Below are positions 31,542 through 40,233 of a DNA stretch of 64,000 nt, piece by piece; within the stretch, counting starts at the first letter, position 1, and every line of letters begins with the position of its first letter. The position numbers and the translations under genes were made by a program. The notes beneath the pieces were generated by a model. It was given only the letters and a program-made list of their open reading frames with translations. It ran no database searches and had not been told where the DNA came from. Source of the DNA: Pseudomonas sp. MWU15-20650 (GTDB lineage: Bacteria; Pseudomonadota; Gammaproteobacteria; Pseudomonadales; Pseudomonadaceae); contig NZ_JALJFG010000005.1 of NCBI RefSeq assembly GCF_023242475.1, forward strand, positions 1 to 64,000, read 5' to 3'.

Positions 31542-32705
31542 ATGACCGTGTTGAAGATGACCGACCTCGATCTGCAAGGTAAGCGCGTACTGATTCGCGA
31601 AGACCTCAATGTCCCAGTCAAGGACGGTGTTGTCACCAGCGATGCGCGAATCCTGGCCTCGCTGCCGACCATCAAGCTGGCCCTGGAAAAAGGCGCGGCC
31701 GTGATGGTCTGCTCCCACCTGGGTCGCCCGACCGAAGGTGAGTTCTGCGCCGAAAACAGCCTCAAGCCTGTGGCTGAATATCTGAGCAAGGCCCTGGGCC
31801 GTGACGTGCCATTGGTTGCAGACTACCTGGGCGGCGTGTCTGTTGCGGCCGGCGATATCGTGCTGTTCGAAAACGTGCGCTTCAACAAGGGCGAGAAAAA
31901 GAACAGCGACGAACTGGCCCAGCAATATGCGGCGCTGTGCGACGTGTTTGTGATGGACGCCTTCGGCACCGCGCACCGCGCCGAGGGTTCCACCCACGGC
32001 GTGGCCAAGTTCGCCAAGGTGGCGGCGGCTGGCCCGCTGCTGGCCGCTGAGCTGGATGCGCTGGGCAAGGCCCTGGGCGCTCCTGCGCAACCCATGGCCG
32101 CCATCGTTGCCGGTTCCAAAGTGTCCACCAAGCTGGACGTACTCAATAGCCTGAGCCAGATCTGCAACCAACTGATCGTCGGCGGTGGCATTGCCAACAC
32201 CTTCCTGGCCGCCGCAGGCCACCCGGTGGGCAAGTCCCTGTACGAGCCGGACCTGCTGGACACCGCTCGCGCCATCGCCGCCAAGGTCAGCGTGCCGTTG
32301 CCGGTGGACGTGGTCGTTGCCAAAGCGTTTGCTGAAAGCGCCGCCGCCACCGTCAAGCTCGTCGCTGACGTGGCCGCTGACGACATGATCCTGGATATCG
32401 GCCCGCAAACTGCGGCCCACTTCGCGCAACTGTTGAAGTCGTCCAAGACCATTCTGTGGAACGGCCCGGTTGGCGTGTTCGAATTCGATCAGTTCGGCAA
32501 CGGCACCCAGGTACTGGCCCACGCCATTGCTGAAAGCTCGGCATTCTCCATCGCTGGCGGCGGTGACACTCTGGCTGCGATCGATAAATATGGCGTTGCT
32601 GATCAGATCTCCTACATTTCTACCGGTGGTGGCGCGTTCCTTGAGTTCGTCGAAGGCAAAGTCCTGCCGGCCGTAGAAGTATTGGAAACCCGAGCCAAAG
32701 GCTAA
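31542..32705 (+). CDS. pgk: Phosphoglycerate kinase
   Basis: A 387-residue two-domain glycolytic kinase. Characteristic stretches are [49 protein letters not shown] and the C-terminal nucleotide loop [12 protein letters not shown] with [10 protein letters not shown]. It is co-directional with epd and starts 17 bp after it. Confidence 0.98.
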   Translation: MTVLKMTDLDLQGKRVLIREDLNVPVKDGVVTSDARILASLPTIKLALEKGAAVMVCSHLGRPTEGEFCAENSLKPVAEYLSKALGRDVPLVADYLGGVSVAAGDIVLFENVRFNKGEKKNSDELAQQYAALCDVFVMDAFGTAHRAEGSTHGVAKFAKVAAAGPLLAAELDALGKALGAPAQPMAAIVAGSKVSTKLDVLNSLSQICNQLIVGGGIANTFLAAAGHPVGKSLYEPDLLDTARAIAAKVSVPLPVDVVVAKAFAESAAATVKLVADVAADDMILDIGPQTAAHFAQLLKSSKTILWNGPVGVFEFDQFGNGTQVLAHAIAESSAFSIAGGGDTLAAIDKYGVADQISYISTGGGAFLEFVEGKVLPAVEVLETRAKG

Positions 32706-32734
32706 GGCTCGTGATCCGGAAAAGGAGTATTCCC

Positions 32735-32962
32735 ATGATCAAGTCGTTGGCACTGGTGATTGCGGCGGGCCTGTTGGCCGGTTGCGGCAGCACGCCAAGT
32801 GCGGCGCCCGAGGCCGGTAAAGCAAAGGCTGCGCTGAAAAAGAGCTGCTACCAGGCCGATTGGCAAGCCGAGACCATGCCGGTGATCAACAAGCGCATCG
32901 GCCCCGAACGGCTGGAGAAATACGACTCCGCGCCCAACGGTCAGGAACAGGGTTGCCCATGA
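32735..32962 (+). CDS. Small lipoprotein
   Basis: A 75-residue predicted lipoprotein. It has an AAAGGAG site, then MIKSLALVIAAGLLAGCG with an LLAGC lipobox, and a short charged mature part with two more cysteines (KKSCYQAD and QGCP). It starts 29 bp after pgk. I do not recognise a domain. It corresponds in position to a small hypothetical gene between pgk and fda in P. aeruginosa. Confidence 0.8.
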   Translation: MIKSLALVIAAGLLAGCGSTPSAAPEAGKAKAALKKSCYQADWQAETMPVINKRIGPERLEKYDSAPNGQEQGCP

Positions 32963-33021
32963 CGGGTCTGATCCATTAACCGACAGCATTGGCGGCTCTG
33001 GCCGCCCTGCGAGGATTGGCA

Positions 33022-33354
33022 ATGAAAGGCGTTTTCGCCCTGGCAGCATTGGCCTTGTTGGCCGGCTGCAGCAGCATGAACATGTTCAATAAGGCAGAGC
33101 CTGCCGATAAGTGGACCACCTGGACCTGCGACAGCAAGGCCGAGGTCAACTGGCGCTTTGCTAATCAGGCCCGCACCGAGGTGGATGTCCGCCTCGGCGG
33201 TTCGGACCATGTTTACCGCCTCAAGCAGGACGTGGCGGCTTCGGGCGTGTTGTACAGCAACGACCAGTTGGCGTTTCACACCAAAGGTGAGGAGGGCCTG
33301 GTTTACTGGGTTGCCACCGATGATTTGATCGGGCGCGGCTGCAAAGCCCAATAA
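33022..33354 (+). CDS. MliC-type lysozyme-inhibitor lipoprotein
   Basis: A 110-residue lipoprotein. The lipobox ALLAGCSS follows a short signal, start at 33022 after GAGG. The mature part resembles the MliC domain: WTTWTCDSKAEVNWRF, a beta-rich core, and final cysteine in GRGCKAQ, which would pair with the first cysteine. MliC proteins inhibit C-type lysozymes at the cell surface. It sits between pgk and fba with the other small lipoprotein. Confidence 0.78.
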   Translation: MKGVFALAALALLAGCSSMNMFNKAEPADKWTTWTCDSKAEVNWRFANQARTEVDVRLGGSDHVYRLKQDVAASGVLYSNDQLAFHTKGEEGLVYWVATDDLIGRGCKAQ

Positions 33355-33375
33355 GATTTCACATTTGATGAGATC

Positions 33376-33486
33376 CAAATGTGGGAGGGGGCTTGCTTCC
33401 GATTGCAGAGTGTCAGCTAGCACACAGGTGTCAGGATGACCGCTATCGGGAGCAAGTCGAATCGTCGTACCGCCCCTCCCACATTG
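33376..33486. repeat. REP pair (diverged) upstream of fba
   Basis: A left copy, AAATGTGGGAGGGGGCTTGC, and a right inverted copy, CGCCCCTCCCACATT, enclose about 70 bp. The right copy is partly degraded. Confidence 0.75.
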
Positions 33487-33639
33487 ATTCGGTTTCAACT
33501 TGGAATTTGAGTCGGCTACATCAGCAATAACGATTCAGCAGTACAAGGTTCAACCCCTTGATCTGCAATAACTTGAATAGCAGCCGCCGCTACGGCAGGC
33601 TTGCACGATTAACGACCCTCGACCGGGAGAGATAACACA

Positions 33640-34704
33640 ATGGCACTTATCAGCATGCGTCAAATGCTGGACCACGCAGCCGAGTTCGGCTACGGCGTCC
33701 CAGCCTTTAACGTCAACAACCTTGAGCAGATGCGCGCCATCATGGAAGCCGCTGACAAGACCGACTCCCCAGTGATCGTCCAGGCTTCGGCCGGTGCGCG
33801 CAAATACGCAGGTGCCCCATTCCTGCGTCACCTGATCCTTGCCGCGATCGAAGAATTCCCACATATCCCGGTGTGCATGCACCAGGACCACGGCACCAGC
33901 CCTGACGTGTGCCAGCGCTCCATCCAACTGGGCTTCAGCTCGGTGATGATGGATGGTTCCCTCGGCGAAGATGGCAAGACCCCGACCGACTACGAGTACA
34001 ACGTACGCGTGACCCAGCAAACGGTAGCCATGGCTCACGCCTGTGGTGTTTCGGTTGAGGGCGAGTTGGGCTGCCTGGGTTCGCTGGAAACCGGTATGGC
34101 CGGTGAAGAAGACGGCATCGGCGCCGAAGGCGTGCTGGATCACAGCCAGATGCTGACCGACCCGGAAGAAGCCGCTGACTTCGTCAAGAAGACCCAGGTT
34201 GATGCCCTGGCCATCGCCATCGGCACCAGCCACGGCGCTTACAAGTTCACCAAGCCACCTACCGGTGACGTGCTGGCCATCGACCGTATCAAGGAAATCC
34301 ACAAGCGCATCCCTAACACCCACCTGGTGATGCACGGTTCTTCCTCGGTACCGCAGGAATGGCTGGCGATCATCAACCAGTACGGCGGCGACATCAAAGA
34401 AACCTACGGCGTACCGGTTGAAGAAATCGTCGAAGGCATCAAATACGGCGTGCGCAAGGTCAACATCGACACCGACCTGCGCCTGGCGTCCACCGGCGCA
34501 ATGCGTCGCCTGATGGCCACCAACCCGAGTGAATTTGACCCACGTAAATTCTTCGGCGCTACCGTGACGGCGATGCGTGATGTGTGTATCGCTCGCTATG
34601 AAGCGTTTGGCACTGCCGGTAATGCTTCGAAGATCAAACCGATCTCGTTGGAAGCGATGTACCAGCGGTATTTGAAAGGTGAGTTGAACGCTAAGGTGAA
34701 CTGA
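33640..34704 (+). CDS. fba: Fructose-bisphosphate aldolase, class II
   Basis: A 354-residue zinc-dependent aldolase of the Calvin-cycle subtype. Zinc-binding and catalytic segments are [49 protein letters not shown] and [11 protein letters not shown]. It starts after GGGAGA. It ends the tkt-epd-pgk-fba block and is followed by a terminator. Confidence 0.97.
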   Translation: MALISMRQMLDHAAEFGYGVPAFNVNNLEQMRAIMEAADKTDSPVIVQASAGARKYAGAPFLRHLILAAIEEFPHIPVCMHQDHGTSPDVCQRSIQLGFSSVMMDGSLGEDGKTPTDYEYNVRVTQQTVAMAHACGVSVEGELGCLGSLETGMAGEEDGIGAEGVLDHSQMLTDPEEAADFVKKTQVDALAIAIGTSHGAYKFTKPPTGDVLAIDRIKEIHKRIPNTHLVMHGSSSVPQEWLAIINQYGGDIKETYGVPVEEIVEGIKYGVRKVNIDTDLRLASTGAMRRLMATNPSEFDPRKFFGATVTAMRDVCIARYEAFGTAGNASKIKPISLEAMYQRYLKGELNAKVN

Positions 34705-34721
34705 GCCTCAAGCGTCTAACA

Positions 34722-34752
34722 AAGAAGCCCGCAGCGATGTGGGCTTTTTTGT
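34722..34752 (+). terminator. fba terminator
   Basis: A hairpin AAGCCCGC/GTGGGCTT followed by six T, 18 bp past the fba stop. Confidence 0.85.
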
Positions 34753-34786
34753 GGGTGCCTATTTCTCCAGGCGTAAGGTAATTGAA

Positions 34787-34806
34787 ATGTCCGTCATAAG
34801 GGACAT
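34787..34806. promoter_or_regulatory. HipB-type operator
   Basis: ATGTCC-N8-GGACAT, 43 bp before the hipB-like start. The TGTCC-N8-GGACA form closely matches the known HipB operator pattern TATCC-N8-GGATA. It is probably the autoregulatory site of the antitoxin gene. Confidence 0.7.
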
Positions 34807-34848
34807 CATCAGATTAATTTAGTTAAAAGTTCGATATAGGTGACATTT

Positions 34849-35100
34849 TTGCTCATCACGACCCCTCCAGCTTTTGGCGAGCGGCTCAGGCAACTACGCC
34901 GGGCGAAGCAGTACAGCCAGCAGCAACTCGCGGAAAAAGCGCGGTGCAGTCGCAAGACCATCATCGACCTTGAGGCAGGGGAAAATGTCGCGCTGTACAC
35001 CGCCTTCAGGGCGATTACTGCGCTAGGCATGGCCCTGGAAGTGGTTGATCGGCGTATTGATCTCAAATCGCTTGCCGAACTGATAGAGCACGATGAGTAA
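34849..35100 (+). CDS. hipB-like: HipB-like antitoxin / XRE-family regulator
   Basis: An 83-residue helix-turn-helix protein. FGERLRQLRRAKQYSQQQLAEK and CSRKTIIDLEAGENVALYTA form an XRE HTH, followed by a short dimerisation tail. The start is either TTG at 34849, well spaced from AGGTGA, or GTG at 34840. Its stop overlaps the start of a hipA remnant (ATGAGTAA), the standard hipBA arrangement. The toxin is destroyed, so this is an orphan antitoxin or regulator with its operator intact. Confidence 0.75.
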   Translation: MLITTPPAFGERLRQLRRAKQYSQQQLAEKARCSRKTIIDLEAGENVALYTAFRAITALGMALEVVDRRIDLKSLAELIEHDE

Positions 35101-35426
35101 GATCAAAAGGCTCAACGTCACTACTCCCCAAGGCATTAGCGGCGAACTGTCCAAAGGATCGCAATTTTCCTTCGGTGAAGGCGTACCCCGATCGTCAACA
35201 ACTGATTGAGTTTGGGCGTAAGCACTGTGGTATCGCAGCCCCTGGCATCATTATTGAACGCATCGCCCAAGCCATGTCCCAGGCGCTGAGTGCGCATAGG
35301 GCGCGTATTGATACCGAGCTTTTTTCAACGATGCAGAAGGAGTGGGACGCAGGCCGTACCATGGCGCTTCACGACTCGGTGACACCGGCTATGCGACGCA
35401 GACCGGTGGTAAAACCGTTGCACTGA
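35093..35426 (+). pseudogene. hipA: hipA remnant (large internal deletion)
   Basis: The N-terminal fragment starts at 35093 with MSKIKRLNVTTPQGISGELS and stops at 35209. A second frame from about 35175 (AYPDRQQLIEFGRKHCGIAA and on to 35426) matches the C-terminal end of HipA kinases. The kinase core is missing, so about 110 of roughly 440 residues remain, in two different frames. The junction lies near 35170-35185. It cannot encode a working HipA toxin. Confidence 0.75.
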
Positions 35427-35434
35427 AGTCTGTG

Positions 35435-35461
35435 AAAAACCCGCACGAATGCGGGTTTTTT
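35435..35461 (+). terminator. Rho-independent terminator
   Basis: AAAAACCCGC-ACGAAT-GCGGGTTTTTT, just after the hipA remnant. It can also serve the convergent small gene that ends at 35472. Confidence 0.9.
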
Positions 35462-35471
35462 GTCGTTGGGA

Positions 35472-35765
35472 TCAGACGGCGACGGGTATATCGAATCCAC
35501 GGTGTTCAATCACTCGAAACACATCACTCACGTCCTGCACCAGAATGCGGGCGGTATTGGCCACGTTGTTAAGGTCGCGCTCGGCAAAGTCCGGCAGGCT
35601 GGAGCAAGCCATCAGGTTGAGGTGTTCGAGGGCGGCGTTGAGGCGTTCGCGCAGGCAGGCGTGGAGGTCGGGCAGTGGGGCTTCGCTGTCGATCAACAGC
35701 ACGGGGTAGTCGGTGGCGGTTTCCGTGCAGGGGCTAAAGCGGCGGGGTGGAAGCTGTTGGGTCAT
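35472..35765 (-). CDS. Small hypothetical protein (Pseudomonas-type)
   Basis: A 97-residue soluble protein (MTQQLPPRRFSPCTETATDY and on), helical in its second half with ALEHLNLMACSSLPD. No signal or membrane segment. The shape and length resemble the short uncharacterised proteins that are abundant in the fluorescens group (DUF3077/DUF6124 type); I am not sure of membership. The start at 35765 has an AGGAA site. The frame is open to 35891, but that part runs through a branched inverted-repeat element, which is better read as leader RNA. Confidence 0.65.
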   Translation of the reverse strand: MTQQLPPRRFSPCTETATDYPVLLIDSEAPLPDLHACLRERLNAALEHLNLMACSSLPDFAERDLNNVANTARILVQDVSDVFRVIEHRGFDIPVAV

Positions 35766-35821
35766 GGCAAGTATTCCTCGTATCTGAAAAGGACTACCGC
35801 TATTCGCTGCGAAACGAATTG

Positions 35822-35900
35822 GGTGGTAGCTGTGTGCGGGTTCGCAGACCGAGGATACGAGGAACCCGGCAGACCCGAAGGTCTCCCACACACAGCCACC
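35822..35900 (-). promoter_or_regulatory. Branched (three-way junction) RNA-like element upstream of the small gene
   Basis: On the minus strand an outer stem GGTGGCTGTGTG/CACACAGCTACC closes two inner hairpins. One is AGACC-TTCG-GGTCT with a canonical UUCG tetraloop. The other is GGGTTC/GAACCC with an 18-nt loop. The single irregularity in the outer stem is a G-U wobble on the minus strand but a mismatch on the plus strand, so the minus strand is the likely RNA. It ends about 57 bp before the small gene. I believe similar elements recur before such small genes in this group; this needs confirmation. Confidence 0.6.
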
Positions 35901-36085
35901 ATAAAACAGACGACGGGCGCCGAAGCGCTCATCGTTGTATTCATGATGCTTGGTTACACACGTATCGTTAGGGCTGCGAAACCCTATCGCTGTTCAGCCA
36001 GCGACGGGGCGAACTATAAGCGGCGAATTGACTGGCCGCAACGGTCCTGTAGGACCAACACCGGCCCCTCAGGCCACACAAAACA

Positions 36086-36112
36086 AGTGTGGGAGCAAGC
36101 CCCCTCCCACAG
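36086..36112. repeat. REP hairpin
   Basis: AGTGTGGGAGCAAGCCCCCTCCCAC, in the 35766-36191 intergenic stretch between the small gene's leader and the alginate lyase. The rest of that stretch shows no gene. Confidence 0.8.
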
Positions 36113-36191
36113 GGGATTTGATCGTCTGGATCTATCGGTGAATGATCCTCGTGCTTATCGGACGTTGCCTACTCAGAATAGGCCAATCCAT

Positions 36192-36857
36192 TTACTCGTG
36201 ATCAATATCCAACTTCGCAAATGTCACCTTCGCGCCTTCCTTGCTGTCCCCCCTGTTGTCCTGTACATACGCCCCCGCCTTGAAGTACAGCGGCTTTGCC
36301 CCCCACGCTGCGCCAATGCGCTCGTTCCACTCGCCGTCTGCGGCATACACATTGAGCAGCCCGGCCTTGTTGAGGTTGATCACGTAGGTAAAGCTTTTAT
36401 TGAGCGGCACATTGGAGGCGACGGTGACCGTGCGGCCTTCGCCGTCATCCGGGCGCATGCGCACTTTGGCGATGATATTGCCGGTCTGGGTCTTTTCCTT
36501 GAATTGGTATTCCAGCTTGATCAGGGGTTTCTGGCTGTCATAGGCGTGAATCTGGCCGATGACCACTTTGCCGCTGGAGGGCACCTGGTTAACCGCCACG
36601 GTGGCGCGCAGGAAGTTGTTGGCTTCGGCGTAAGTCCAGTTGCGCAGGCGACCGTCAGCATAGGTTTCGCGCAGTTCGCTGCGCGGGTAGATGGCGTTTT
36701 CGGTGCGGGTGCCGGTCACGGGTGTCCAGAATTGCACGTTGCTGCCTTCGGCCTGGAAGTATTGGTCGTTAAAGCCGCTCAGCAGCTTTGGGGTGTCGAT
36801 GGTGGTGGGCGGAGAACCGACCGGAATGCTCAGGTTCCAGGTGGAAAGGTCGATCAT
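36192..36857 (-). CDS. Polysaccharide lyase family 7 (alginate lyase)
   Basis: A 221-residue PL7 enzyme that cleaves alginate by beta-elimination. The three diagnostic motifs are present: RSELRE at 59-64, QIH at 102-104 and YFKAGAYVQ at 191-199, providing the catalytic Arg, Gln, His and Tyr. There is no signal peptide; the start MIDLSTWNLSIPVG is already the first strand of the fold. The enzyme would therefore be cytoplasmic unless exported by another route. It is a single gene, not near an alginate biosynthetic cluster. Confidence 0.9.
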   Translation of the reverse strand: MIDLSTWNLSIPVGSPPTTIDTPKLLSGFNDQYFQAEGSNVQFWTPVTGTRTENAIYPRSELRETYADGRLRNWTYAEANNFLRATVAVNQVPSSGKVVIGQIHAYDSQKPLIKLEYQFKEKTQTGNIIAKVRMRPDDGEGRTVTVASNVPLNKSFTYVINLNKAGLLNVYAADGEWNERIGAAWGAKPLYFKAGAYVQDNRGDSKEGAKVTFAKLDIDHE

Positions 36858-37167
36858 GGTGTTGGCCTTTTACAGAGGGTGAAGGCTTTAGCCCGAGGGC
36901 TGTACAGGTTCTTTATAGGCGGTACACCGCCTGATGTTAAACGGGGATTGGCAAATTATTGGCGCCAGAGGAATGCCAAAAAGCCATGTTTCCCGTGGGC
37001 CGTGGCCTCTGGCGCTAGACCGTTAGTCGGCTACCTGGGCTTTGGTGCTTGGATGGCATTCACGTCACTTCTGCTTTTTTAGAACCGGGGCTAGAGTGAG
37101 CCCTCAGTGTTTGTCCGGTTTTAGTATTAGAGGTGACCGGTGCAGCCCCTCAAGGAAGAGACGTAGC
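36858..37167. other. Intergenic region with a 10-bp inverted repeat
   Basis: 310 bp between the alginate lyase start and the GGDEF/EAL gene. It contains GCGCCAGAGG (36962-36971) and its exact inverse CCTCTGGCGC (37006-37015). Nearer the gene, AACCGG and CCGGTT flank the GGCTAGAGTGAGCC stretch. It holds promoters for both divergent genes; I see no small gene. Confidence 0.5.
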
Positions 37168-39273
37168 ATGGATTGCGCTCCACAACCCGGTGATGGAAGT
37201 TCGATTCTTTTGGTGGTCGATGACTACCCGGAAAACCTCGTCAGCATGCGTGCGCTGTTGCAGCGCGAAGACTGGCGCGTGATAACCGCTGCTTCCGGCC
37301 TGGAAGCCCTGGAATTACTGCTGGCTCATGAGGTCGACCTGGTCTTGCTGGACGTGCGCATGCCGGGCATGGACGGCTTTGAGGTCGCGCGCCTGATGCG
37401 TGGCAGCCAGCGTACGCGCATGACGCCGATTATCTTTCTCACGGCCAACGCCCAGTCGCCCGCCGCCGTGCTCGAAGGGTATGCCAGTGGCGCGATCGAT
37501 TACCTGTTCAAGCCCTTTGACCCGCATATCCTCAAGCCCAAGGTGCAGGCGTTGCTGGAGCATCAGCGCAATCGCCGCGCCTTGCAGCGTTTGAGCCACG
37601 ACCTGGAGCTGGCCCGCGCCTTTAATGCTTCGGTGCTGGACAACGCCGCCGAGGGCATTCTGGTGGTAGGCGAGGCCAGCGTGATCCAGTACGCCAACCC
37701 GGCCATGACACGGCTGCTCAACGCCACGATGGCGGAATTGCAGGGTGAGAGCTTCTTGAGTTTCCTGCAGAAACCTCATGTGCCTGCGTGGCTGGGGTTC
37801 CCGATGTACGAGGCGTATCGCAGGGGTGATACCTGGCGCCAGCATGACGCCATTCTACGTACGGGTCGCGGCCAACAGGTGCCTGTGGCTTTGTCTTGCG
37901 CACCTTTGCCCGCCGAGCAGAAGGCGATGGTGGTGACCGTGCTGGACATGTCCGAGGTGCGCCACCTGCACCAGCAACTGGAGTTCCAGGCGGTTACCGA
38001 CCCATTGACCGGGCTGCTCAACCGGCGTGGTTTTTACCAGGCCGTGGAGAACACCCTGCTGCGCAGTGAACGTAATGAGCAGTCGCTGGTGTTGTTGTAC
38101 TTGGACCTCGATGGCTTCAAACGGGTCAATGACACCTTGGGCCACGATGCCGGCGACCGTGTGTTGCGTTGGGTGTCCGAGCAAATGCAGGCGTGTTTGC
38201 GTTCCTACGATATTCTCGGGCGCATGGGCGGGGACGAGTTCACCGCCTTGCTGGCGCTGGAGTTTCCGGAGCAGGCCGCGAAGATCTCGGAAAAGCTGAT
38301 CGAGCGGGTGTCTGTGTGCCAACAGGTGGACGGTTTGGATGTGATGCTGGGGGCCAGCATCGGCATTGCGACGTTTCCCGATTGTGGTTCCGACCTGAGT
38401 GGCCTGTTGCGCGCGGCGGACATCGCCATGTACGAGGCCAAGCGCGCGGGCCGTCAGCAGTATCGCTATTACGATCAGGAAATGAACGGCCGTGCCCGCT
38501 CGCGCCTGATGCTTGAAGACAGCGTGCGCACGGCAATTCACAACAAGGATTTCACGTTGGTGTTCCAGCCCCAGGTATCGCTGGAGGATGGGCGTTTGCG
38601 GGGCGTCGAGGCGCTATTGCGCTGGCAGCATCCGAGTGTCGGCGATGTGCCGCCGGGTTTGTTTTTGCCACTGCTTGAAGAGGCGCGGCTGATCAGCCAG
38701 TTGAGTACATGGATCTACCAGCAAGTCGCTGCCCAGCTTCAAGCTTGGCAAGCCCCGTTCGATAATGCGCTGGTGTTGAGCGTGAGCCTGAGCAGCAGCC
38801 AGTTCAATATGCCCAACTTGGCGAGTCAGTTGCAGCAGGTACTTGAACGACATGGCTTGCAGGGGCGGCAGTTGGAGGTCGAAGTCAGTGAAGACTGCCT
38901 GATGAGTAACCTTGTGGAGTCCACCAAACAGCTCAAGCTACTGCGTCAGATTGGGGTGCGTATTGCGCTGGATGACTTTGGCTCAGGCCACTGTTCCCTG
39001 GCCCATTTGCGCGACCTGGAGTTCGACACCCTCAAGCTGGACCCGCAACTGGTGGCCCGTCTGCCAGGTTCGACGCGGGATGCGGCGATGGCGCGGAGCA
39101 TTATTCAACTGTGCGGGCATTTTGATGTGCTGGTGATTGCCGAGGGCGTGGAAACCCTTGAACAATCAAAGTGGCTCAAGGCCAATGGCTGCTCGTTTAT
39201 CCAGGGCGCGTGGGCGGCGGCGCCGTTGATGGCCGAGGACGTCGTCGGCTGGTCGTACCCTCGGGTGCTGTGA
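37168..39273 (+). CDS. REC-PAS-GGDEF-EAL cyclic-di-GMP protein
   Basis: A 701-residue hybrid. Receiver domain (about 12-130): acidic DD at 18-19, phospho-acceptor Asp62 in LLDVRMPGMDG, and lysine in LFKPFDP. A PAS-like sensor covers about 150-275. GGDEF domain (about 285-440): intact GGDEF at 354-358 and an inhibitory RxxD site (RSYD) five residues before it. EAL domain (about 455-695): EAL at 481-483, DDFGSG, LKLD, AEG and the glutamine in FIQG are kept, but the metal-binding Asn is Ser540 (VSLSSSQ instead of VNLS). It should make c-di-GMP; phosphodiesterase activity is doubtful. The start at 37168 has AAGGAAGAG. Confidence 0.92.
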   Translation: MDCAPQPGDGSSILLVVDDYPENLVSMRALLQREDWRVITAASGLEALELLLAHEVDLVLLDVRMPGMDGFEVARLMRGSQRTRMTPIIFLTANAQSPAAVLEGYASGAIDYLFKPFDPHILKPKVQALLEHQRNRRALQRLSHDLELARAFNASVLDNAAEGILVVGEASVIQYANPAMTRLLNATMAELQGESFLSFLQKPHVPAWLGFPMYEAYRRGDTWRQHDAILRTGRGQQVPVALSCAPLPAEQKAMVVTVLDMSEVRHLHQQLEFQAVTDPLTGLLNRRGFYQAVENTLLRSERNEQSLVLLYLDLDGFKRVNDTLGHDAGDRVLRWVSEQMQACLRSYDILGRMGGDEFTALLALEFPEQAAKISEKLIERVSVCQQVDGLDVMLGASIGIATFPDCGSDLSGLLRAADIAMYEAKRAGRQQYRYYDQEMNGRARSRLMLEDSVRTAIHNKDFTLVFQPQVSLEDGRLRGVEALLRWQHPSVGDVPPGLFLPLLEEARLISQLSTWIYQQVAAQLQAWQAPFDNALVLSVSLSSSQFNMPNLASQLQQVLERHGLQGRQLEVEVSEDCLMSNLVESTKQLKLLRQIGVRIALDDFGSGHCSLAHLRDLEFDTLKLDPQLVARLPGSTRDAAMARSIIQLCGHFDVLVIAEGVETLEQSKWLKANGCSFIQGAWAAAPLMAEDVVGWSYPRVL

Positions 39274-39315
39274 ATTCGCTACACTGGCGTCCGTCCGAAT
39301 TGCGTTGCAGCCCCC

Positions 39316-39816
39316 ATGACCGCGTTGAAATACCTCCAGGCTTATCCCGCTACGCTCCAGGAGCAAGTACGCCAGCTGATCGCCAAGGACCAGTTGGGTG
39401 CGTACCTGGAGCAGCGTTACCCCGAACGCCACGCCGTGCAGAGCGACAAGGCCCTGTACAGTTATGCCCTGGCGTTGAAGCAGGAACACCTGCGTAACGC
39501 ACCGTCTATCGACAAAGTGCTGTTCGATAACCGGTTGGACCTGACCCATCGCGCGCTCGGTTTGCACACCACGATTTCCCGCGTGCAGGGCGGCAATCTC
39601 AAGTCCAAGAAAGAGATTCGCATCGCTTCGCTGTTCAAGGAGGCTGCGCCCGAGTTCCTGCGCATGATCGTGGTGCACGAGCTGGCACACTTCAAGGAGT
39701 CGGACCACAACAAGGCGTTCTACAAACTCTGCCAATACATGATGCCGGGCTACCATCAGGTGGAATTCGACCTGCGGGTCTACCTCACCTATCGCGATTT
39801 GCAGGGCAAGCCCTAA
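39316..39816 (+). CDS. YgjP-like zinc metallopeptidase (DUF45)
   Basis: A 166-residue putative metal-dependent hydrolase. It contains HELAH at 121-125 and a third histidine at 131 (HELAHFKESDH), the gluzincin-like site of the YgjP/WLM group, followed by FYKLCQYMMPGYHQ. There is no signal peptide, so it is cytoplasmic. The substrate is unknown. It starts 42 bp after the c-di-GMP gene and is followed 17 bp later by a winged-helix gene, suggesting a small operon. Confidence 0.85.
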   Translation: MTALKYLQAYPATLQEQVRQLIAKDQLGAYLEQRYPERHAVQSDKALYSYALALKQEHLRNAPSIDKVLFDNRLDLTHRALGLHTTISRVQGGNLKSKKEIRIASLFKEAAPEFLRMIVVHELAHFKESDHNKAFYKLCQYMMPGYHQVEFDLRVYLTYRDLQGKP

Positions 39817-39833
39817 CCACAAGGCGACTGACC

Positions 39834-40130
39834 ATGGATGTGAGCAAGACCAAAAGCAGTTTCTACCGCCGCCTGTACGTGGCGTATTTGATTGATAGCC
39901 AATTGGCCAGCAGCGTCCCGGCGCTCACCGAGGCGACCGGCATGCCTCGGCGCACCGCGCAGGACACAATTGCGGCGTTGGCCGACCTGGACATCGTGTG
40001 CGAGTTCGAACAGGAAGACGGTGCCCGCAACCACGCCGGGCATTATCGAATTCGTGACTGGGGGGCGATTGATCGCGGGTGGATCGCGGCCCATCTTGCG
40101 TCGATCAAGCAAGTGTTGGGTTACCCCTGA
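39834..40130 (+). CDS. Winged helix-turn-helix protein
   Basis: A 98-residue DNA-binding protein. FYRRLYVAYLIDSQLASSVP, then ALTEATGMPRRTAQDTIAAL forms the HTH and HYRIRDWG the wing. This resembles the HTH_43 winged-helix family. It lies 17 bp after the metallopeptidase on the same strand and may regulate or be co-expressed with it. Confidence 0.8.
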   Translation: MDVSKTKSSFYRRLYVAYLIDSQLASSVPALTEATGMPRRTAQDTIAALADLDIVCEFEQEDGARNHAGHYRIRDWGAIDRGWIAAHLASIKQVLGYP

Positions 40131-40154
40131 AACAGGGGGTGGCTGGACTGGCGC

Positions 40155-40227
40155 CATCGGGGACAAGCCCCCTCCCACATTTGATCTGTGAATACATTCA
40201 AGTGTGGGAGGGGGCTTGCTCCCGATG
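40155..40227. repeat. REP inverted pair
   Basis: CATCGGGGACAAGCCCCCTC and, 20 bp beyond its end, the inverse AGTGTGGGAGGGGGCTTGCTC with CCGATG. It lies between the convergent winged-helix and acetyltransferase genes. Confidence 0.88.
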
Positions 40228-40233
40228 AGGCCC

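Noticed and set aside
35766..35891. Longer version of the small protein at 35472-35765
   Set aside because: The extra residues come from reading through a branched inverted repeat, and a good ribosome-binding site supports the start at 35765.
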